Shown: positions 26,471-36,721, numbered from the stretch's first letter. The stretch is DNA of 64,000 bases from Brucella haematophila (GCF_005938105.1 NZ_VCPE01000004.1:248001-312000); one strand, 5' to 3'. Numbers and translations are program-made. The notes: generated by a model not told the origin, from the sequence alone.

Positions 26471-27412
26471 TTATACGCCGTCATGCGATGGACGGGCGAT
26501 GTGCCGTTTCAACAGCGCGGCTGCAAATTCGAAATCCCCGGCCTCAATGGCCTGAAGAATTTCCAGATGATCCGTGCAAGCCTGATGAATGCGCGCGTCG
26601 CACAGACGATCAACTTCGCAGGATTCCGTCAGTCGCCGCAGATGATTCTGCCAGCGGATTGTCTGAGTGAGGAACCGGTTATTCGCCCATGACACCAGCG
26701 TTTCATGGAAGTTCGCATTGACGTCGAACCAGTAGCCATCAGGAAAATCGGATATCGAGCGTTCGAGTATCTCGATCTGCGTCTTTTTCAGCTCCTGAAG
26801 CTCGGACAGCACCGGGCTGTAATCGGCTTGCGTCAGCGCACCGCATTCGATGACCATCCGAAAAGAATCGCTTTCATGAACGGCATGTTCGTTATCGAGC
26901 GTTTCCGCGAAGCGCCAGCCATAGCCGGGTAAGCGCTCGGCCAGCCCTTCGGCGGCAAAGCGCATCAATGTCCGGCGTACCGTGCCGCGCGTTACTTCGA
27001 ACTGGTCGGCAAGGGCAGCTTCCGAAATTTCAAGGCCAACTGCACCGGACGCGCGGGCGTTCATCAGCCTGTGATAGAGGTCCTCGAAATCGGACGGCGG
27101 CAAGATTTCGTTCGACAGCTCATCATGCTCGGGAAAACGTTGCAACAGATAACCACGGTTGGGCGCCTGCGCGACAATTCCCCGTTGCACCAGAAGATGC
27201 AAAACCTGCCGGACCGGGGAGCGGGAAACATGCAGTTCGCGCGCAATGGCAGCATCGGAAATGCGATCACCGATCTGCCAGCGCTCCTTGGTGATGAGCG
27301 TCAGCATCTTGTGAGCAACCTCCACCTGAAGATTGCTCAAACCGGTTTGCGTCGCTGTTCCGTCCGTCTTGGGTGCTGTCACGATGATGTTCACGCGCGG
27401 TAAATCCTCCAT
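26471..27412 (-). CDS. GntR/FCD-type regulator with two winged helix-turn-helix domains
   Basis: This protein is 313 residues from ATG 27412. Two successive winged helices are visible: residues about 30-92 (IGDRISDAAIARELHVSRSPVRQVLHLLVQRGIVAQAPNRGYLL) and about 110-170 (LEISEAALADQFEVTRGTVRRTLMRFAAEGLAERLPGYGWRF). A helical FCD-like ligand domain follows (about 180-300; MVIECGALTQ, then DHLEILQAIEAGDFEFAAALLKRHI). Ordinary FCD regulators have one winged helix and about 230 residues. The frame is open to 27472, but no ribosome site distinguishes the starts. It is convergent with the ABC transporter and may control it. Confidence 0.8.
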   Translation of the reverse strand: MEDLPRVNIIVTAPKTDGTATQTGLSNLQVEVAHKMLTLITKERWQIGDRISDAAIARELHVSRSPVRQVLHLLVQRGIVAQAPNRGYLLQRFPEHDELSNEILPPSDFEDLYHRLMNARASGAVGLEISEAALADQFEVTRGTVRRTLMRFAAEGLAERLPGYGWRFAETLDNEHAVHESDSFRMVIECGALTQADYSPVLSELQELKKTQIEILERSISDFPDGYWFDVNANFHETLVSWANNRFLTQTIRWQNHLRRLTESCEVDRLCDARIHQACTDHLEILQAIEAGDFEFAAALLKRHIARPSHDGV

Positions 27413-27536
27413 GACAAATTTATAACAGGAAACACTACGCGCGGGAGTTCCATTCACGCATGGGCACGCCAATGTGATCAGCGCGTGAAGACAGGAGGCG
27501 ACAGCGATTTTCAGGGGCAGCGGTATGTCTTTAACG

Positions 27537-27636
27537 ACCGGGGAGCGGCTTCGCTCGACCCGGGATAGCGCGCCTCAAAGAGGGAAGCAGACGCCACAAT
27601 AAAAAACAGGCGACAGATCGGAGACCTGTCGCCTGT
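27537..27636. terminator. Hairpins downstream of the porin gene
   Basis: ACAGGCGACAG (27606-27616) pairs perfectly with CTGTCGCCTGT (27626-27636); on the minus strand it is followed by TTTTTTATTG, a good terminator for transcription coming from the porin. A second GC-rich hairpin (CCGGG...CCCGG) sits near 27537-27567. The 370-base gap between the GntR gene and the porin otherwise shows no gene. Confidence 0.75.
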
Positions 27637-27741
27637 CAATAACAATGGACTGGAGGTCACATTATTATCAGCCGGTATTCTCAAGCTTCGTCAGACGACT
27701 CGACACATTGCTGCGCACATGAGCCTGGGCGAGGCTTGTTT

Positions 27742-27767
27742 GGATATCGGGGATTGCCCCGATATCC
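27742..27767 (-). terminator. Stem-loop directly after the porin stop codon
   Basis: GGATATCGGGG (27742-27752), loop ATTG, CCCCGATATCC (27757-27767): an 11-bp perfect stem 18 bases beyond the porin stop. It lacks a U run, so a role in 3' stabilisation of an abundant mRNA is as likely as termination. Confidence 0.65.
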
Positions 27768-27784
27768 GATCTTCATACCCGTTA

Positions 27785-28843
27785 TTAGAACGAGCGCTGG
27801 AAGCGAACGATACCGCCCCAAGCGTCCTTCTCGGAAACGCGATCGCGCCATTCGCCACCGAACTTGGTGTACGAAATTTCCGGGGTGATGGTGAAGCCAG
27901 GAACGAGCTGGTAAGCAACGTTAGCCGTAGCTGCGGTCTTGCCCCAATCGTCGTGTGCAGCCTGAATGTTGAAGACAGCCTTGTCGGTTGCCTTGAACTT
28001 CGCGCCACCCCAGACAGCCCAATCGCCGCCCCACTGGCCGTAGTTCTGCAGCGGGGATTCTTCCGAAGCGTAACCGCCCTGTACCCAAACCGAGAAACGG
28101 TCCGTGATGTTCACGTCGCCGCGAACCTTGGCAGACCATTCTTCGATGACCGAGTCGTAAGCTGCGATACCAGCGATCGAGCCCCAGCCGCCTTCGTACT
28201 TCAGACCGCCGAGGATGTGCGGGGTGTAGCCGTCGATGACGTAGCCCGTGCCGCCTTCTTCAACAGCCAGGATAGCCGAGAAGCCGTTGCCACCCTTGTA
28301 GGTGTACGAAATCTGACCGGTGGTGTAGCTGCCTGCGCCGATCACGTCATCGTTGATGACGCCGCCGAGGTAACCGGTGAAGGTGTGGAATGCGGATTCA
28401 TCGATACCGACCTTGAAGCCGCCGAGCTGGATGTAGCCGATACGGAAGTCAACGCCGCTGTTGGTCGAGCCGTATTCACCGTCGTCGCGGGAATTGTTGG
28501 CGCCGTAGTTGAAGCGGGTTTCGGTGTAGGTCTTCAGGGTACCGAGTTCGGTTTCCGAAGCGGTGTGGGTGCGGAGCGTAAAGCGAGCGCCCTTGTCCCA
28601 GCCCTTACGGTCGCTACCGGTGTAGACGTCATCGCCGCCCTTTACGTCGTAACGGACGTAGCCGCTGATGCGCAGGCAGGTTTCGGTGCCCGGGATGTAG
28701 AAGTAGCCAGCGCCGTAAGCATCGCAAACGCGGACATATTCAACTGCTTCAGGTTCCGGCGCAACGATTGCGTCGGCGGCCTGTGCACCGGAAACTGCAA
28801 CCAGGGCTGCAGCGGAGCCGAGAAGAAGGCTCTTGATGTTCAT
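27785..28843 (-). CDS. Outer-membrane porin, Omp2/Porin_2 family
   Basis: This 352-residue protein has a 22-residue signal peptide ([22 protein letters not shown] before [10 protein letters not shown]). The mature start [34 protein letters not shown] with two conserved cysteines is the hallmark of the rhizobial/Brucella Porin_2 family. Strand-rich GGxxG patterns follow, and the protein ends in VRFQRSF, the terminal phenylalanine needed for barrel assembly. A homologue with the same start and end lies at 49091. Trimeric diffusion channels are the family's known role. It is monocistronic. Confidence 0.95.
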   Translation of the reverse strand: MNIKSLLLGSAAALVAVSGAQAADAIVAPEPEAVEYVRVCDAYGAGYFYIPGTETCLRISGYVRYDVKGGDDVYTGSDRKGWDKGARFTLRTHTASETELGTLKTYTETRFNYGANNSRDDGEYGSTNSGVDFRIGYIQLGGFKVGIDESAFHTFTGYLGGVINDDVIGAGSYTTGQISYTYKGGNGFSAILAVEEGGTGYVIDGYTPHILGGLKYEGGWGSIAGIAAYDSVIEEWSAKVRGDVNITDRFSVWVQGGYASEESPLQNYGQWGGDWAVWGGAKFKATDKAVFNIQAAHDDWGKTAATANVAYQLVPGFTITPEISYTKFGGEWRDRVSEKDAWGGIVRFQRSF

Positions 28844-29895
28844 TTCTGACCTCCAGGATCAAGTGGATTGAAGTTTCGATTTTTTTACGAGTCGTTTTTT
28901 ACGATTGCATAATACGATTTTCATTGATGGTTTCGTTAGTCAATGGCGTTTTTTCCTAACAAGATACAGCAGGTTACTTCTTGGTAGACCGTTGGAAATC
29001 TGCAACACCAAGCTTTAGCCGCAGATCATCCAGCCCCCGCTTCTGCGGGAGTTTCAGATTTTCATTGTCCCGGCAATCCGGAACGCTGTTTGAAGGATTT
29101 CTGCGCTATCTTCGCCCCGGCAGTGCCGTTCAGAAGACCAGTCCGTCTGGACCCATGCAGATGACGGCAACGGCTACATGCCGCGTGCAACTCTCTCGCA
29201 TGCGAGCAACATCATGCGCTGCATATGCATCGCGCAAAACATTTTCCCGACAGTGCCGATAGCCAAACCCGCCATATTTCACCCCTCTTGAACACAAAAA
29301 CCAAAGCTCGTTGTCCCCCAACGAACTGCGGAATGGCCGGATGCTTCTCCTACTTCTGTTACAATCAGATGACGAACAGTGAGCGTTGCAACCTTTCTCT
29401 GCCTTTTTAAACAAACCGCGGCAGAGTTCAGCTTATAATTTTTCATTGTTTTGCAGGTATTTAGCAAAATTCCCTACTGACGCAGGCATTTTCTTTTGCA
29501 GACGCTAATTTTGCGACCAGCTTTCGTGAAATCCAAACTGCGCCTCGCCAGAAGCCGGCAGTTTGGCGCAAATCACGCACCATGTGATGTGCGGTGGGCG
29601 ACTCGTCAAACCTGTGCGAAATATAAAGCCGACAAATGATCGGGCGCCCTCGGAAAATACGCTATATATGCCGCCCACTGGAAATCAACGCCAATAAATG
29701 ACCGAATAGAAATTCATTTGTGACAGTTATATGTAGATAACTGTAATTTTAATCAGAATTATACAGAAAACTACATTCTTTCACCGATACATTTCGCCGA
29801 ACAATATTCATATAAACTTCATTGGAGGACTGCTTTCGGAATCGTTATTAGGGCGTGCGCTCAAAAAGATGCGCGTCTCAATATCGAGGGTTCTC
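28844..29895. other. Long divergent intergenic region between porin and ugpB
   Basis: About 1 kb has no convincing gene. Next to the porin (28860-28960) it is very T-rich with repeated TTTTACGA-like stretches, probably the porin promoter and leader. The centre holds a small hairpin (CCCGC TTCT GCGGG, 29036-29049). The ugpB side (29680-29830) is AT-rich with an inverted repeat at 29723. Short open frames on both strands have no family resemblance or ribosome sites. Confidence 0.5.
29723..29744. promoter_or_regulatory. Inverted repeat upstream of ugpB, candidate operator
   Basis: ACAGTTAT (29723-29730) and ATAACTGT (29737-29744) are exact reverse complements around a 6-base spacer, about 150 bases before ugpB. 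CTGT/ACAG half-motifs recall PhoB boxes, but pho boxes are direct repeats, so the regulator is open. Confidence 0.5.
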
Positions 29896-31245
29896 ATGCA
29901 GACCAAGGTTTTCAGCGCTATCGGCGCAGTTATCGCTACCGCTTTCCTTGCAAGTCCGGCTGCCGCCGAAAAGACCAAGATCGATTTCTGGTTCGGCAAT
30001 TCCGGCGATATCGCCAAGCGCGTCGAGGAACAGTGCGACCGGTTCAACAAGTCCCAGAACGACTATGAAGTCGTCTGCACCACGCAGGGCACCTATGATG
30101 CCTCGCTGCAGAACACGATTGCCGCATTCCGCGCAGGCAAGCAGCCAACGATCGCGCAGGTATCGGATGCAGGCACGCTCGACATCATGCTTTCGGGCGC
30201 CTACTATCCGGCGAACAAGCTGATGGCCGATATGGGCTACAAGGTCGACTGGAACGACTATTTCTCCGGCATTTCCAGCTATTACGCGACGTCCAAGGGT
30301 GAAATGTATTCGTTCCCCTTCAACTCCTCGACCGCATTGTTCTACTGGAACAAGGACGCTTTCGCCAAAATCGGCAAGGACCGCGCGCCTGCAACCTGGG
30401 AAGAAGCGGCAGCCGATTTCAAGGCTCTAAAGACTGCCGGCTATGCCTGCCCGTTCGGCTTCGACATTTCCAACAACGAAGTCTGGCAACTCGTCGAACA
30501 GTTCGAAGCCGTGCATGGCGAACCGATTGCCAGCAAGCGCAACGGCTATGAAGGCCTTGACGCTGAGATGACCTTCAACAAGGGCAAGCTGGTCAATTTC
30601 ATCAAGGAACTGAAGGGCTGGTACGATTCCGGCGAAGCCGTCATCAAGTCCAAGGCCACCGGCCAGACCTTTATCGAAGCTTTCTCGGCTGGTGATTGCC
30701 AGACGATGATGACCTCGGTCGGCGATCACGGCAATATCGGCCGCACGGCCAAGGAAGGCATGAACTGGGGCGTCGCAATGCTTCCGGTTTACGAAGGCAC
30801 CGAACGCAAGAGTTCCTTCGTCGGCGGCGCTTCGCTCTGGACGCTGAAGGGCAAGTCGGAAGCCGAATATAAGGCTGCCGCAGCCTTCTTCAACTTCATC
30901 GCCAAGCCTGAGGAAGCCCTCACCTGGTCGACCGTTACCGGCTATATTCCGGTGCGCAATTCCGGCTTCGAATATCTCCAGAAGCAGGGCTTCTACGACA
31001 AGGCTCCCTATGCCGGTCGTGAACTCGCCATCAAGAGCCTGACCGCCTCGCCTGCCAACGATCCTGCGCCGCATGGCATCCGTCTCGGCGGCCTTCTGCA
31101 GATTCGCCAGGAAATCGCCAACGGCTTGCAGGCGATCTTCATCAACAATGAAGACGTTCAGGCGTCGCTGGATGCTTCGGCAGAACGCAGCAACCAGATT
31201 CTCCGTCGCTTTGAGCGCACCTACAAGGGCGCGCAGCTTCCCTGA
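29896..31245 (+). CDS. ugpB: sn-Glycerol-3-phosphate ABC transporter, substrate-binding protein UgpB
   Basis: This is a 449-residue periplasmic protein. The start at ATG 29896 gives a normal signal peptide (MQTKVFSAIGAVIATAFLASPAAA before EKTKI); a frame-compatible ATG at 29869 would add 9 residues. The mature part (IDFWFGNSGDIAKRVEEQCDRFNKSQNDYEVVCTTQGTYDASLQNTIAAFRAGKQPTIAQVSDAGTLDIMLSGAYYPANKLM) aligns with UgpB, including the ligand tyrosine/tryptophan region. It binds glycerol-3-phosphate and glycerophosphodiesters. It is first in the ugpBAEC order and is separated from ugpA by a hairpin. Confidence 0.93.
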   Translation: MQTKVFSAIGAVIATAFLASPAAAEKTKIDFWFGNSGDIAKRVEEQCDRFNKSQNDYEVVCTTQGTYDASLQNTIAAFRAGKQPTIAQVSDAGTLDIMLSGAYYPANKLMADMGYKVDWNDYFSGISSYYATSKGEMYSFPFNSSTALFYWNKDAFAKIGKDRAPATWEEAAADFKALKTAGYACPFGFDISNNEVWQLVEQFEAVHGEPIASKRNGYEGLDAEMTFNKGKLVNFIKELKGWYDSGEAVIKSKATGQTFIEAFSAGDCQTMMTSVGDHGNIGRTAKEGMNWGVAMLPVYEGTERKSSFVGGASLWTLKGKSEAEYKAAAAFFNFIAKPEEALTWSTVTGYIPVRNSGFEYLQKQGFYDKAPYAGRELAIKSLTASPANDPAPHGIRLGGLLQIRQEIANGLQAIFINNEDVQASLDASAERSNQILRRFERTYKGAQLP

Positions 31246-31261
31246 TCGTTCAAACCACAGC

Positions 31262-31288
31262 CTGATCGGCGCGTTCTGCGCCGATCAG
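31262..31288 (+). terminator. Hairpin between ugpB and ugpA
   Basis: CTGATCGGCGC (31262-31272), loop GTTCT, GCGCCGATCAG (31278-31288): an 11-bp perfect stem followed by CTTCGTT. Stem-loops after the binding-protein gene are known in ABC operons to leave binding-protein mRNA in excess over permease mRNA. Confidence 0.7.
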
Positions 31289-31353
31289 CTTCGTTGCATG
31301 CACTATCATTCGGCTGCTGCCATACCAGCGCCGAGGAAAGCGAATGACCTTCC

Positions 31354-32238
31354 ATGGAAAAGCGCGTCACTTTTTCTTCCACAACAATCGGCCTTCTATT
31401 CGTATTGCCGATGCTGCTTCTCATCTTTGTCTTCTTCTATTGGCCGAGCGCACAGGCACTCTATTGGGCCTTCACGCTGGAACAGCCATGGGGCGGCGGC
31501 AATGTGTGGGTTGGCTTCGATAATTTCGTACAATTGCTGCAAGACCCGATCTATTGGGGCGCGATCACCCGCAGCCTGATTTTCGGTCTCGCATCGACGT
31601 CGATTGCCATGGGCATCGCGCTGGTTCTGGCTCTGATCACCGACCGCGAACTGCGCGGCAACAAGCTTTATCGCTCGGTTTTCATCTGGCCTTACGCCAT
31701 TGCAGCTCCTGCTCTCGGACTGGCGTTCCGTTTCATTCTGGCTCCCGAAGCGGGGCTTCTTTCGGTCATCAACCAGGTGTGGCCCGGTTTGTGGAACCCG
31801 GCCCTCGACGGCAAGGATGCGATGATCGCCGTCATCGTCGCCTTTTCCTGGAAATATATCGGCTACAATTTCATCTTCTTCCTGTCAGCACTTCAGGGCA
31901 TTCCGCGTCCGCTCATCGAAGCCGCAGCTATGGATGGCTCAGGCCCGATGCGCCGCATCTGGGATATCCAATTGCCACTGCTGACGCCGACCCTTTTCTT
32001 CCTGCTGGTGATCAACATCACCGAGAGCTTTCAGGATTCCTTTGGTATCGTCGATGTTCTCACTCAGGGCGGCCCGGCCCGCGCCACGGAACTGATGGTC
32101 TACAAGATCTATTTCGACGGCTTCAAGGGCCTCGATTATTCCGGCGCTGCGGCACAGTCGATCATCCTCATGCTCCTCGTCATCCTGCTCACCATCGTCC
32201 AGTTCCGCTTCATCGAGCGGCGCGTACATTACAAGTGA
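31354..32238 (+). CDS. ugpA: sn-Glycerol-3-phosphate ABC transporter permease UgpA
   Basis: This 294-residue protein has six transmembrane segments and the EAA loop at about 185-205 (PRPLIEAAAMDGSGPMRRIWDIQLPLLTPTLFF). The sequence KYIGYNFIFFLSALQGIP and the MalF/UgpA-type N-terminus identify it, as does its place directly before ugpE. It forms the membrane channel together with UgpE. Confidence 0.93.
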   Translation: MEKRVTFSSTTIGLLFVLPMLLLIFVFFYWPSAQALYWAFTLEQPWGGGNVWVGFDNFVQLLQDPIYWGAITRSLIFGLASTSIAMGIALVLALITDRELRGNKLYRSVFIWPYAIAAPALGLAFRFILAPEAGLLSVINQVWPGLWNPALDGKDAMIAVIVAFSWKYIGYNFIFFLSALQGIPRPLIEAAAMDGSGPMRRIWDIQLPLLTPTLFFLLVINITESFQDSFGIVDVLTQGGPARATELMVYKIYFDGFKGLDYSGAAAQSIILMLLVILLTIVQFRFIERRVHYK

Positions 32239-32248
32239 GGCCCGGATC

Positions 32249-33163
32249 ATGATCGAACGCACTCCTGTCTTCAATTTCATCTGTTATGCGATCCTGGTGC
32301 TCGGGCTCATCATCGCGCTGCTACCATTCGCAATCGTCATCATTGCATCGACGCTCGACATTGCAGCCGTCAACACAGTACCTATGCCACTGACGCCGAG
32401 CACCCATTTCTGGGAGAATATCCAGACCGCATGGGCGCGTGCGGATCTCGGCACCAAGCTGCTCAACAGCCTTATTTTCGCCGCCGCTGTTGCGGCGGGA
32501 AAAGTGATCCTTTCGGCAATGGCGGCCTTTTCGATCGTCTATTTCCGCTTTCGCGGACGCCAGTTCATCTTCTGGATCATCTTCATCACCTTGATGCTGC
32601 CGCTTGAAGTGCGCATTGTGCCCACCTACTCGATTGCCGCCAACGCCTTGCAGCCGTTCCAGACGATCTTCGACTATACCGGTATTTCATGGCTGTTCGC
32701 GTATCTCTTCGGCATTGAAATCAAGCTCGAATGGGGTCTGCTGAATTCCTATACCGGCCTTGTCCTTCCACTGGTCGCAACGGCCACCGGCACCTTCCTC
32801 TATCGCCAGTTCTATCTCACTGTCCCGGATGAACTTGCCGAAGCAACCAAGATGGACGGTGCAGGCCCGATCCGCTTTTTCAAGGATGTGCTGCTGCCCC
32901 TGTCGCGGCCCAACATGATCGCGCTTTTCACGATCATGTTCGTCTGGGCGTGGAACCAGTATCTCTGGCCGCTGCTGATTACCACCGATCCAAAATTCGG
33001 CATCGCCGTCACGCAGCTCAAGACACTTATTCCCTCCGAATTCGGCCTGCCCGACTGGAATGTCGCCATGGCCGGAACTCTCATCATCATGTCGCCACCG
33101 CTGATCCTCGTCATTCTGATGCAACGCTGGTTCGTGCGCGGCCTTATCTCCACCGAGAAATAA
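32249..33163 (+). CDS. ugpE: sn-Glycerol-3-phosphate ABC transporter permease UgpE
   Basis: This 304-residue permease has an EAA loop at about 195-215 ([35 protein letters not shown]) and six hydrophobic segments; [16 protein letters not shown] is typical of UgpE. It is somewhat longer than E. coli UgpE (281), with an extra loop around residues 140-160 ([16 protein letters not shown]). It begins 10 bases after ugpA. Confidence 0.93.
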   Translation: MIERTPVFNFICYAILVLGLIIALLPFAIVIIASTLDIAAVNTVPMPLTPSTHFWENIQTAWARADLGTKLLNSLIFAAAVAAGKVILSAMAAFSIVYFRFRGRQFIFWIIFITLMLPLEVRIVPTYSIAANALQPFQTIFDYTGISWLFAYLFGIEIKLEWGLLNSYTGLVLPLVATATGTFLYRQFYLTVPDELAEATKMDGAGPIRFFKDVLLPLSRPNMIALFTIMFVWAWNQYLWPLLITTDPKFGIAVTQLKTLIPSEFGLPDWNVAMAGTLIIMSPPLILVILMQRWFVRGLISTEK

Positions 33164-33174
33164 AGGATACTCTC

Positions 33175-34296
33175 TTGGCACCGATCTCCATTCGCGGCGT
33201 AAAGAAGAGCTACGGCAAAAACGCAGTCGTTCACGGCGTCGATCTCGAAATCAAATCCGGAGAATTCATCGTCATTCTGGGCCCGTCGGGCTGCGGGAAA
33301 TCCACGCTCCTGCGCATGGTCGCCGGGCTGGAAGAAATTACCGGCGGTGAAATCGCGATTGACGGCACGGTCGTCAACCAGATGGAACCCCGCGCACGCG
33401 GTTGCGCCATGGTTTTCCAGAACTACGCCCTCTACCCCCACATGACCGTGGCGCAGAACATTGGCTATGCGCTCAAAGTGTCGGGCGTTTCAAAGGCCGA
33501 TCGTAACCAGCGCATTGCCGAGGTGGCCAAAACCCTCGGACTGGAAGCCTTTCTGGATCGTCGACCCGCTGCATTGTCAGGCGGGCAGCGTCAGCGCGTC
33601 GCCATGGGCCGCGCCATGATCCGCGAGCCAAAGGTGTTCCTGTTTGACGAACCGCTCTCCAATCTCGATGCGAAACTGCGTATCGCGATGCGTTCGGAAA
33701 TTCGTCGGCTGCACCGCAAGCTCGGTGCGACGTCGATTTTCGTGACACATGATCAGCACGAAGCCATGACGCTTGCCGACAGGATGATCGTCATGAATGC
33801 GGGCAAGGTCGAACAGGTGGGCACACCCGCCGAGGTCTATCACCGGCCAGCAAGCCGCTTTGTGGCCAATTTCGTCGGCACGCCGTCAATGAACCTGCTG
33901 GAAGGCAAGGTCGGCGACAACGGCATTCTGGTTCTCGATGGCGGCCAGTCGGTTGCCGTGCCGCCCGCGAAAGTAAACATGCTGGCGGGACAGCGTGTGG
34001 TGCTTGGCATTCGTGCCGAATCGACACGCCTCGTCTCGGCGGAAAAGCCGGGCGCACTGATTGCCACCATCGACTTTGTTGAAGAGCTGGGGGCAAGCCG
34101 CGTGGTTCACGCTGATCTTGACGGGACGCTCTTTGCCATCGCACTGACCGAAGCAGCCGATCTCAAAACCGGTGAACGAGTGGGCATCGAGATTGATCCG
34201 CAGGCGATCCACCTCTATTCGGCTGAAACCGGCGCATTGATCGACACCGCCGCCGCGAACAATGCGGCTAAAGCCAAGACCACCACATTTGCGTGA
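33175..34296 (+). CDS. ugpC: sn-Glycerol-3-phosphate ABC transporter ATPase UgpC, TTG start
   Basis: This is a 373-residue ATPase with Walker [10 protein letters not shown], signature [14 protein letters not shown], Walker [13 protein letters not shown] and [14 protein letters not shown], followed by an OB-fold regulatory domain (about 240-350) as in MalK/UgpC. The protein begins [13 protein letters not shown] after a TTG codon at 33175, preceded by AAAGGA at the right spacing; the frame is open far upstream inside ugpE, but there is no other sensible start. UgpC energises the UgpAE channel. Confidence 0.92.
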   Translation: MAPISIRGVKKSYGKNAVVHGVDLEIKSGEFIVILGPSGCGKSTLLRMVAGLEEITGGEIAIDGTVVNQMEPRARGCAMVFQNYALYPHMTVAQNIGYALKVSGVSKADRNQRIAEVAKTLGLEAFLDRRPAALSGGQRQRVAMGRAMIREPKVFLFDEPLSNLDAKLRIAMRSEIRRLHRKLGATSIFVTHDQHEAMTLADRMIVMNAGKVEQVGTPAEVYHRPASRFVANFVGTPSMNLLEGKVGDNGILVLDGGQSVAVPPAKVNMLAGQRVVLGIRAESTRLVSAEKPGALIATIDFVEELGASRVVHADLDGTLFAIALTEAADLKTGERVGIEIDPQAIHLYSAETGALIDTAAANNAAKAKTTTFA

Positions 34297-34304
34297 GAAC
34301 AGCG

Positions 34305-35369
34305 ATGAACTTTCAGTCTTTCTTCACGAACCCGCACTTTTCCACCCGCGCAGGCAATGATCAGTCCATCGTGACGCAAACCGTCGAAGCGCTTGACGTG
34401 CCGGCCTCATCCTTCTGGGAGGACGCGCGACAGGCAGCGCCAACGATGGAAGAACATGAGCGGCTGGCGGCACAACTCCCCGCCTTGTCGTCTGTTGAGG
34501 TCAGACTGCATGAAGCCACAGCGCCAGCCGCTGAGACCGGCATGCTGTCGGTCGCCGCATGGAATGCGGAACGCCTCAAATATCACACCGGCTCCGTTGC
34601 ACTTCTCGCCGCGCACCAGCCCGATATCGTGCTGTTGACGGAAGCCGATATCGGCATGGCCCGTTCTGGCAACCGGCATACGGTGGCCGACCTCGCCCGC
34701 GATCTGGGCATGTCCTACGCTTATGGCGTCGAGTTTGTCGAAATGGGTCTCGGCGATCCACGCGAACGCGAATGGCACAAACACGAGACGAATTCTATCG
34801 GCTTTCACGGCAATGCGGTGCTGAGCCGCCTGCCTTTGCTTGATGCCGCGCTCATCCGTCTGGACGACGGCGGGGTCTGGTGGACCGACGAAACCGACGG
34901 TCAGGGTCGCTTCGGCAGCCGCATGGCAATAGCCACCCGCATAGAAACCGCGAGCGGATCAATTGTTGCCGTCGCGGCCCATCTCGAAAGCAAGAGCGAC
35001 GCGGAAGACCGTGCACGCCAGACCATTCGCCTGCTCGACGCTATCGACAAGCTGGCCGGAGATTTGCCAGTGGTGATCGGCGGCGATTTCAACACCAATG
35101 TCCTACCGGACGGAACCCGCGACCCGGCCCAGTTCGAACCGCTATTCGATGCGCTCACCCAAAAGGATTATGACTGGGACGCGGCCAATGATTTTGCGCA
35201 GACGCAGCGCATCCGCCCGGATGGAACGCCGCAACCGCCTTTCGCCCGGCTGGACTGGATTTTCACGCGTGGTTTCACGGCACAAGAACCGCAAACCATC
35301 GCAGCCGTCGACAAGGACGGCGCTGCGATTTCCGACCATGAACTGGTCGTCGCAACGCTCAGCGCCTGA
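34305..35369 (+). CDS. Endonuclease/exonuclease/phosphatase family protein in the ugp operon
   Basis: This 354-residue protein's central and C-terminal parts carry the EEP-fold signatures: SVAAWNAERL, DIVLLTEADIG, AVAAHLESKSDAEDRARQTIRLLDAI, PVVIGGDFNTN, RLDWIFTRGF and the final ISDHELVVATL (catalytic Asp-His). The fold is shared by DNases, sphingomyelinases and inositol-phosphate phosphatases. It starts 8 bases after ugpC, so a phosphoester substrate linked to glycerophosphodiester use is more likely than DNA repair (inference). No signal peptide is evident, which points to the cytoplasm. Confidence 0.82.
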   Translation: MNFQSFFTNPHFSTRAGNDQSIVTQTVEALDVPASSFWEDARQAAPTMEEHERLAAQLPALSSVEVRLHEATAPAAETGMLSVAAWNAERLKYHTGSVALLAAHQPDIVLLTEADIGMARSGNRHTVADLARDLGMSYAYGVEFVEMGLGDPREREWHKHETNSIGFHGNAVLSRLPLLDAALIRLDDGGVWWTDETDGQGRFGSRMAIATRIETASGSIVAVAAHLESKSDAEDRARQTIRLLDAIDKLAGDLPVVIGGDFNTNVLPDGTRDPAQFEPLFDALTQKDYDWDAANDFAQTQRIRPDGTPQPPFARLDWIFTRGFTAQEPQTIAAVDKDGAAISDHELVVATLSA

Positions 35370-35404
35370 ATATTCTATAAAGCACCTGTCTATTTTCAGG
35401 CGCT
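35361..35404 (+). terminator. Inverted repeat at the end of the ugp operon
   Basis: AGCGCCTGAA (35361-35370, overlapping the stop codon) pairs with TTCAGGCGCT (35395-35404) across a 24-base AT-rich loop. It is a plausible transcript end. Confidence 0.5.
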
Positions 35405-35476
35405 AACAATATTTAAATACCACGCATCGAAATTCATGGCTAAATATAGTCAGAACTCTATTCCCGGATTCTGGCT

Positions 35477-36721
35477 ATGATCATTGACCATCCGATGCGT
35501 CGGCAGCTCCACAACGAACTTCACGCACGGCCGTCGATCTATTTCGACGCGCCTGCGGTTGTCTGGCATGACGCCTTCTATGTTCAGGATGCGATCAGCG
35601 AAATTCCGCAATCCCTGCTTGATCTCAATGGCGCCAATACGCTCGACGGAAAGAGCGGCATCGTCCGCACGACCAGCGGCCAGATCAAATGGGAGATGCA
35701 CACCGAATTTGTGTCGCTCACCTATGTCGTGCCGTGGAACGGCGACCCGGATGTCATTCCGCTCAAGGACGCCACCTGGACTGACCTTGTCGGAAAGATG
35801 CCGGGCGAGCGCATCACCTCGGTGGAAGTTCTGGTGGGCAAGGCTGGCACCCATGACGCCAAGCAACTGCTCGGTTCGCATTCCGATGCGGTGGCCTCAA
35901 CAGTCGGCGCTGGCGACGCGGAAGTCTGGACGACCTTCCGCCTGAATGAGCGCAACGCGATGCGCATCGTCGTGTTGAACCGCGCACTGAATGACTACCG
36001 GACCGGGCGCATGGTCCGGCGCATTCTCGAAATTGAAGACTATCGTATGATGGCCCTTCTGAGCCTGCCTTTGGCGCAGGACGCATTCGTACAGGGCGCG
36101 AAATTCGACAGCCGGTTGCGTTCAATCGTCGACGAACTGGGCGCAGGCACCAGCAGACAGGACGCCCTGCTCGACCGTATCGCCAAGCTTTCCGCAGATA
36201 TTATCGATTTTTCAGGCAAAACGCGTGAACGCTTCAGCGCCACGGCGGCCTATGCCGATCTGGTCTTTGCCCGGCTGGAAGAAATTCGCGAGCAAAGGCT
36301 CGATGGCCATCAGCGGCTCGGCGTCTTCATCGACCGCCGCTTTCGCCCTGCGGTTCGCTTCTGCCATCAGGCCGACAAGAAGATCGAGAATTGCGCAGTG
36401 CGCACATCCCGCGCCAGCGATCTGTTGCGCACCTCCGTTCAGGTCGAACTTGAACAGCAGAACGCCCTGCTGCTCGAATCCATGGAAAAGCGCGTCTCGC
36501 TACAAGTGAAACTTCAGGAAGCCGTCGAGGGCCTTTCCATCGTGGCAATCAGCTATTACGCGCTGGGTATCATCAAGATGTTTCTGGAGAGCTTTGGCAA
36601 ATATTACCACAATGAAGAGGTGCTCAAGGGGCTGTATCTTGCCGCCATACCGGCGGTGATCCTGCTGGTATGGTTCACCATCAAGCGAACGAAGCAGAAG
36701 ATCACCGGCGGCGGTCACTAA
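35477..36721 (+). CDS. DUF3422 family membrane protein
   Basis: This 414-residue protein begins [26 protein letters not shown], the signature of DUF3422, a family common in alphaproteobacteria without a known function. The large N-terminal part (to about 335) is soluble with helical stretches ([38 protein letters not shown]). Two membrane segments lie near the end ([17 protein letters not shown] and [16 protein letters not shown]), with a basic tail. Its stop overlaps the opposite-strand macB stop by a few bases. Confidence 0.85.
   Translation: MIIDHPMRRQLHNELHARPSIYFDAPAVVWHDAFYVQDAISEIPQSLLDLNGANTLDGKSGIVRTTSGQIKWEMHTEFVSLTYVVPWNGDPDVIPLKDATWTDLVGKMPGERITSVEVLVGKAGTHDAKQLLGSHSDAVASTVGAGDAEVWTTFRLNERNAMRIVVLNRALNDYRTGRMVRRILEIEDYRMMALLSLPLAQDAFVQGAKFDSRLRSIVDELGAGTSRQDALLDRIAKLSADIIDFSGKTRERFSATAAYADLVFARLEEIREQRLDGHQRLGVFIDRRFRPAVRFCHQADKKIENCAVRTSRASDLLRTSVQVELEQQNALLLESMEKRVSLQVKLQEAVEGLSIVAISYYALGIIKMFLESFGKYYHNEEVLKGLYLAAIPAVILLVWFTIKRTKQKITGGGH

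Noticed and set aside
27719-28849. A 376-codon plus-strand frame opposite the first porin
   Set aside because: The porin on the other strand has a signal peptide, family motifs and terminal Phe; the opposite frame is a Val/Ala-rich mirror of its codon pattern.
29130-29414. 94-codon minus-strand frame in the 1-kb porin/ugpB gap
   Set aside because: It is Cys/Arg-rich, has no ribosome site and no recognisable domain, and its coding bias is unlike the neighbours.
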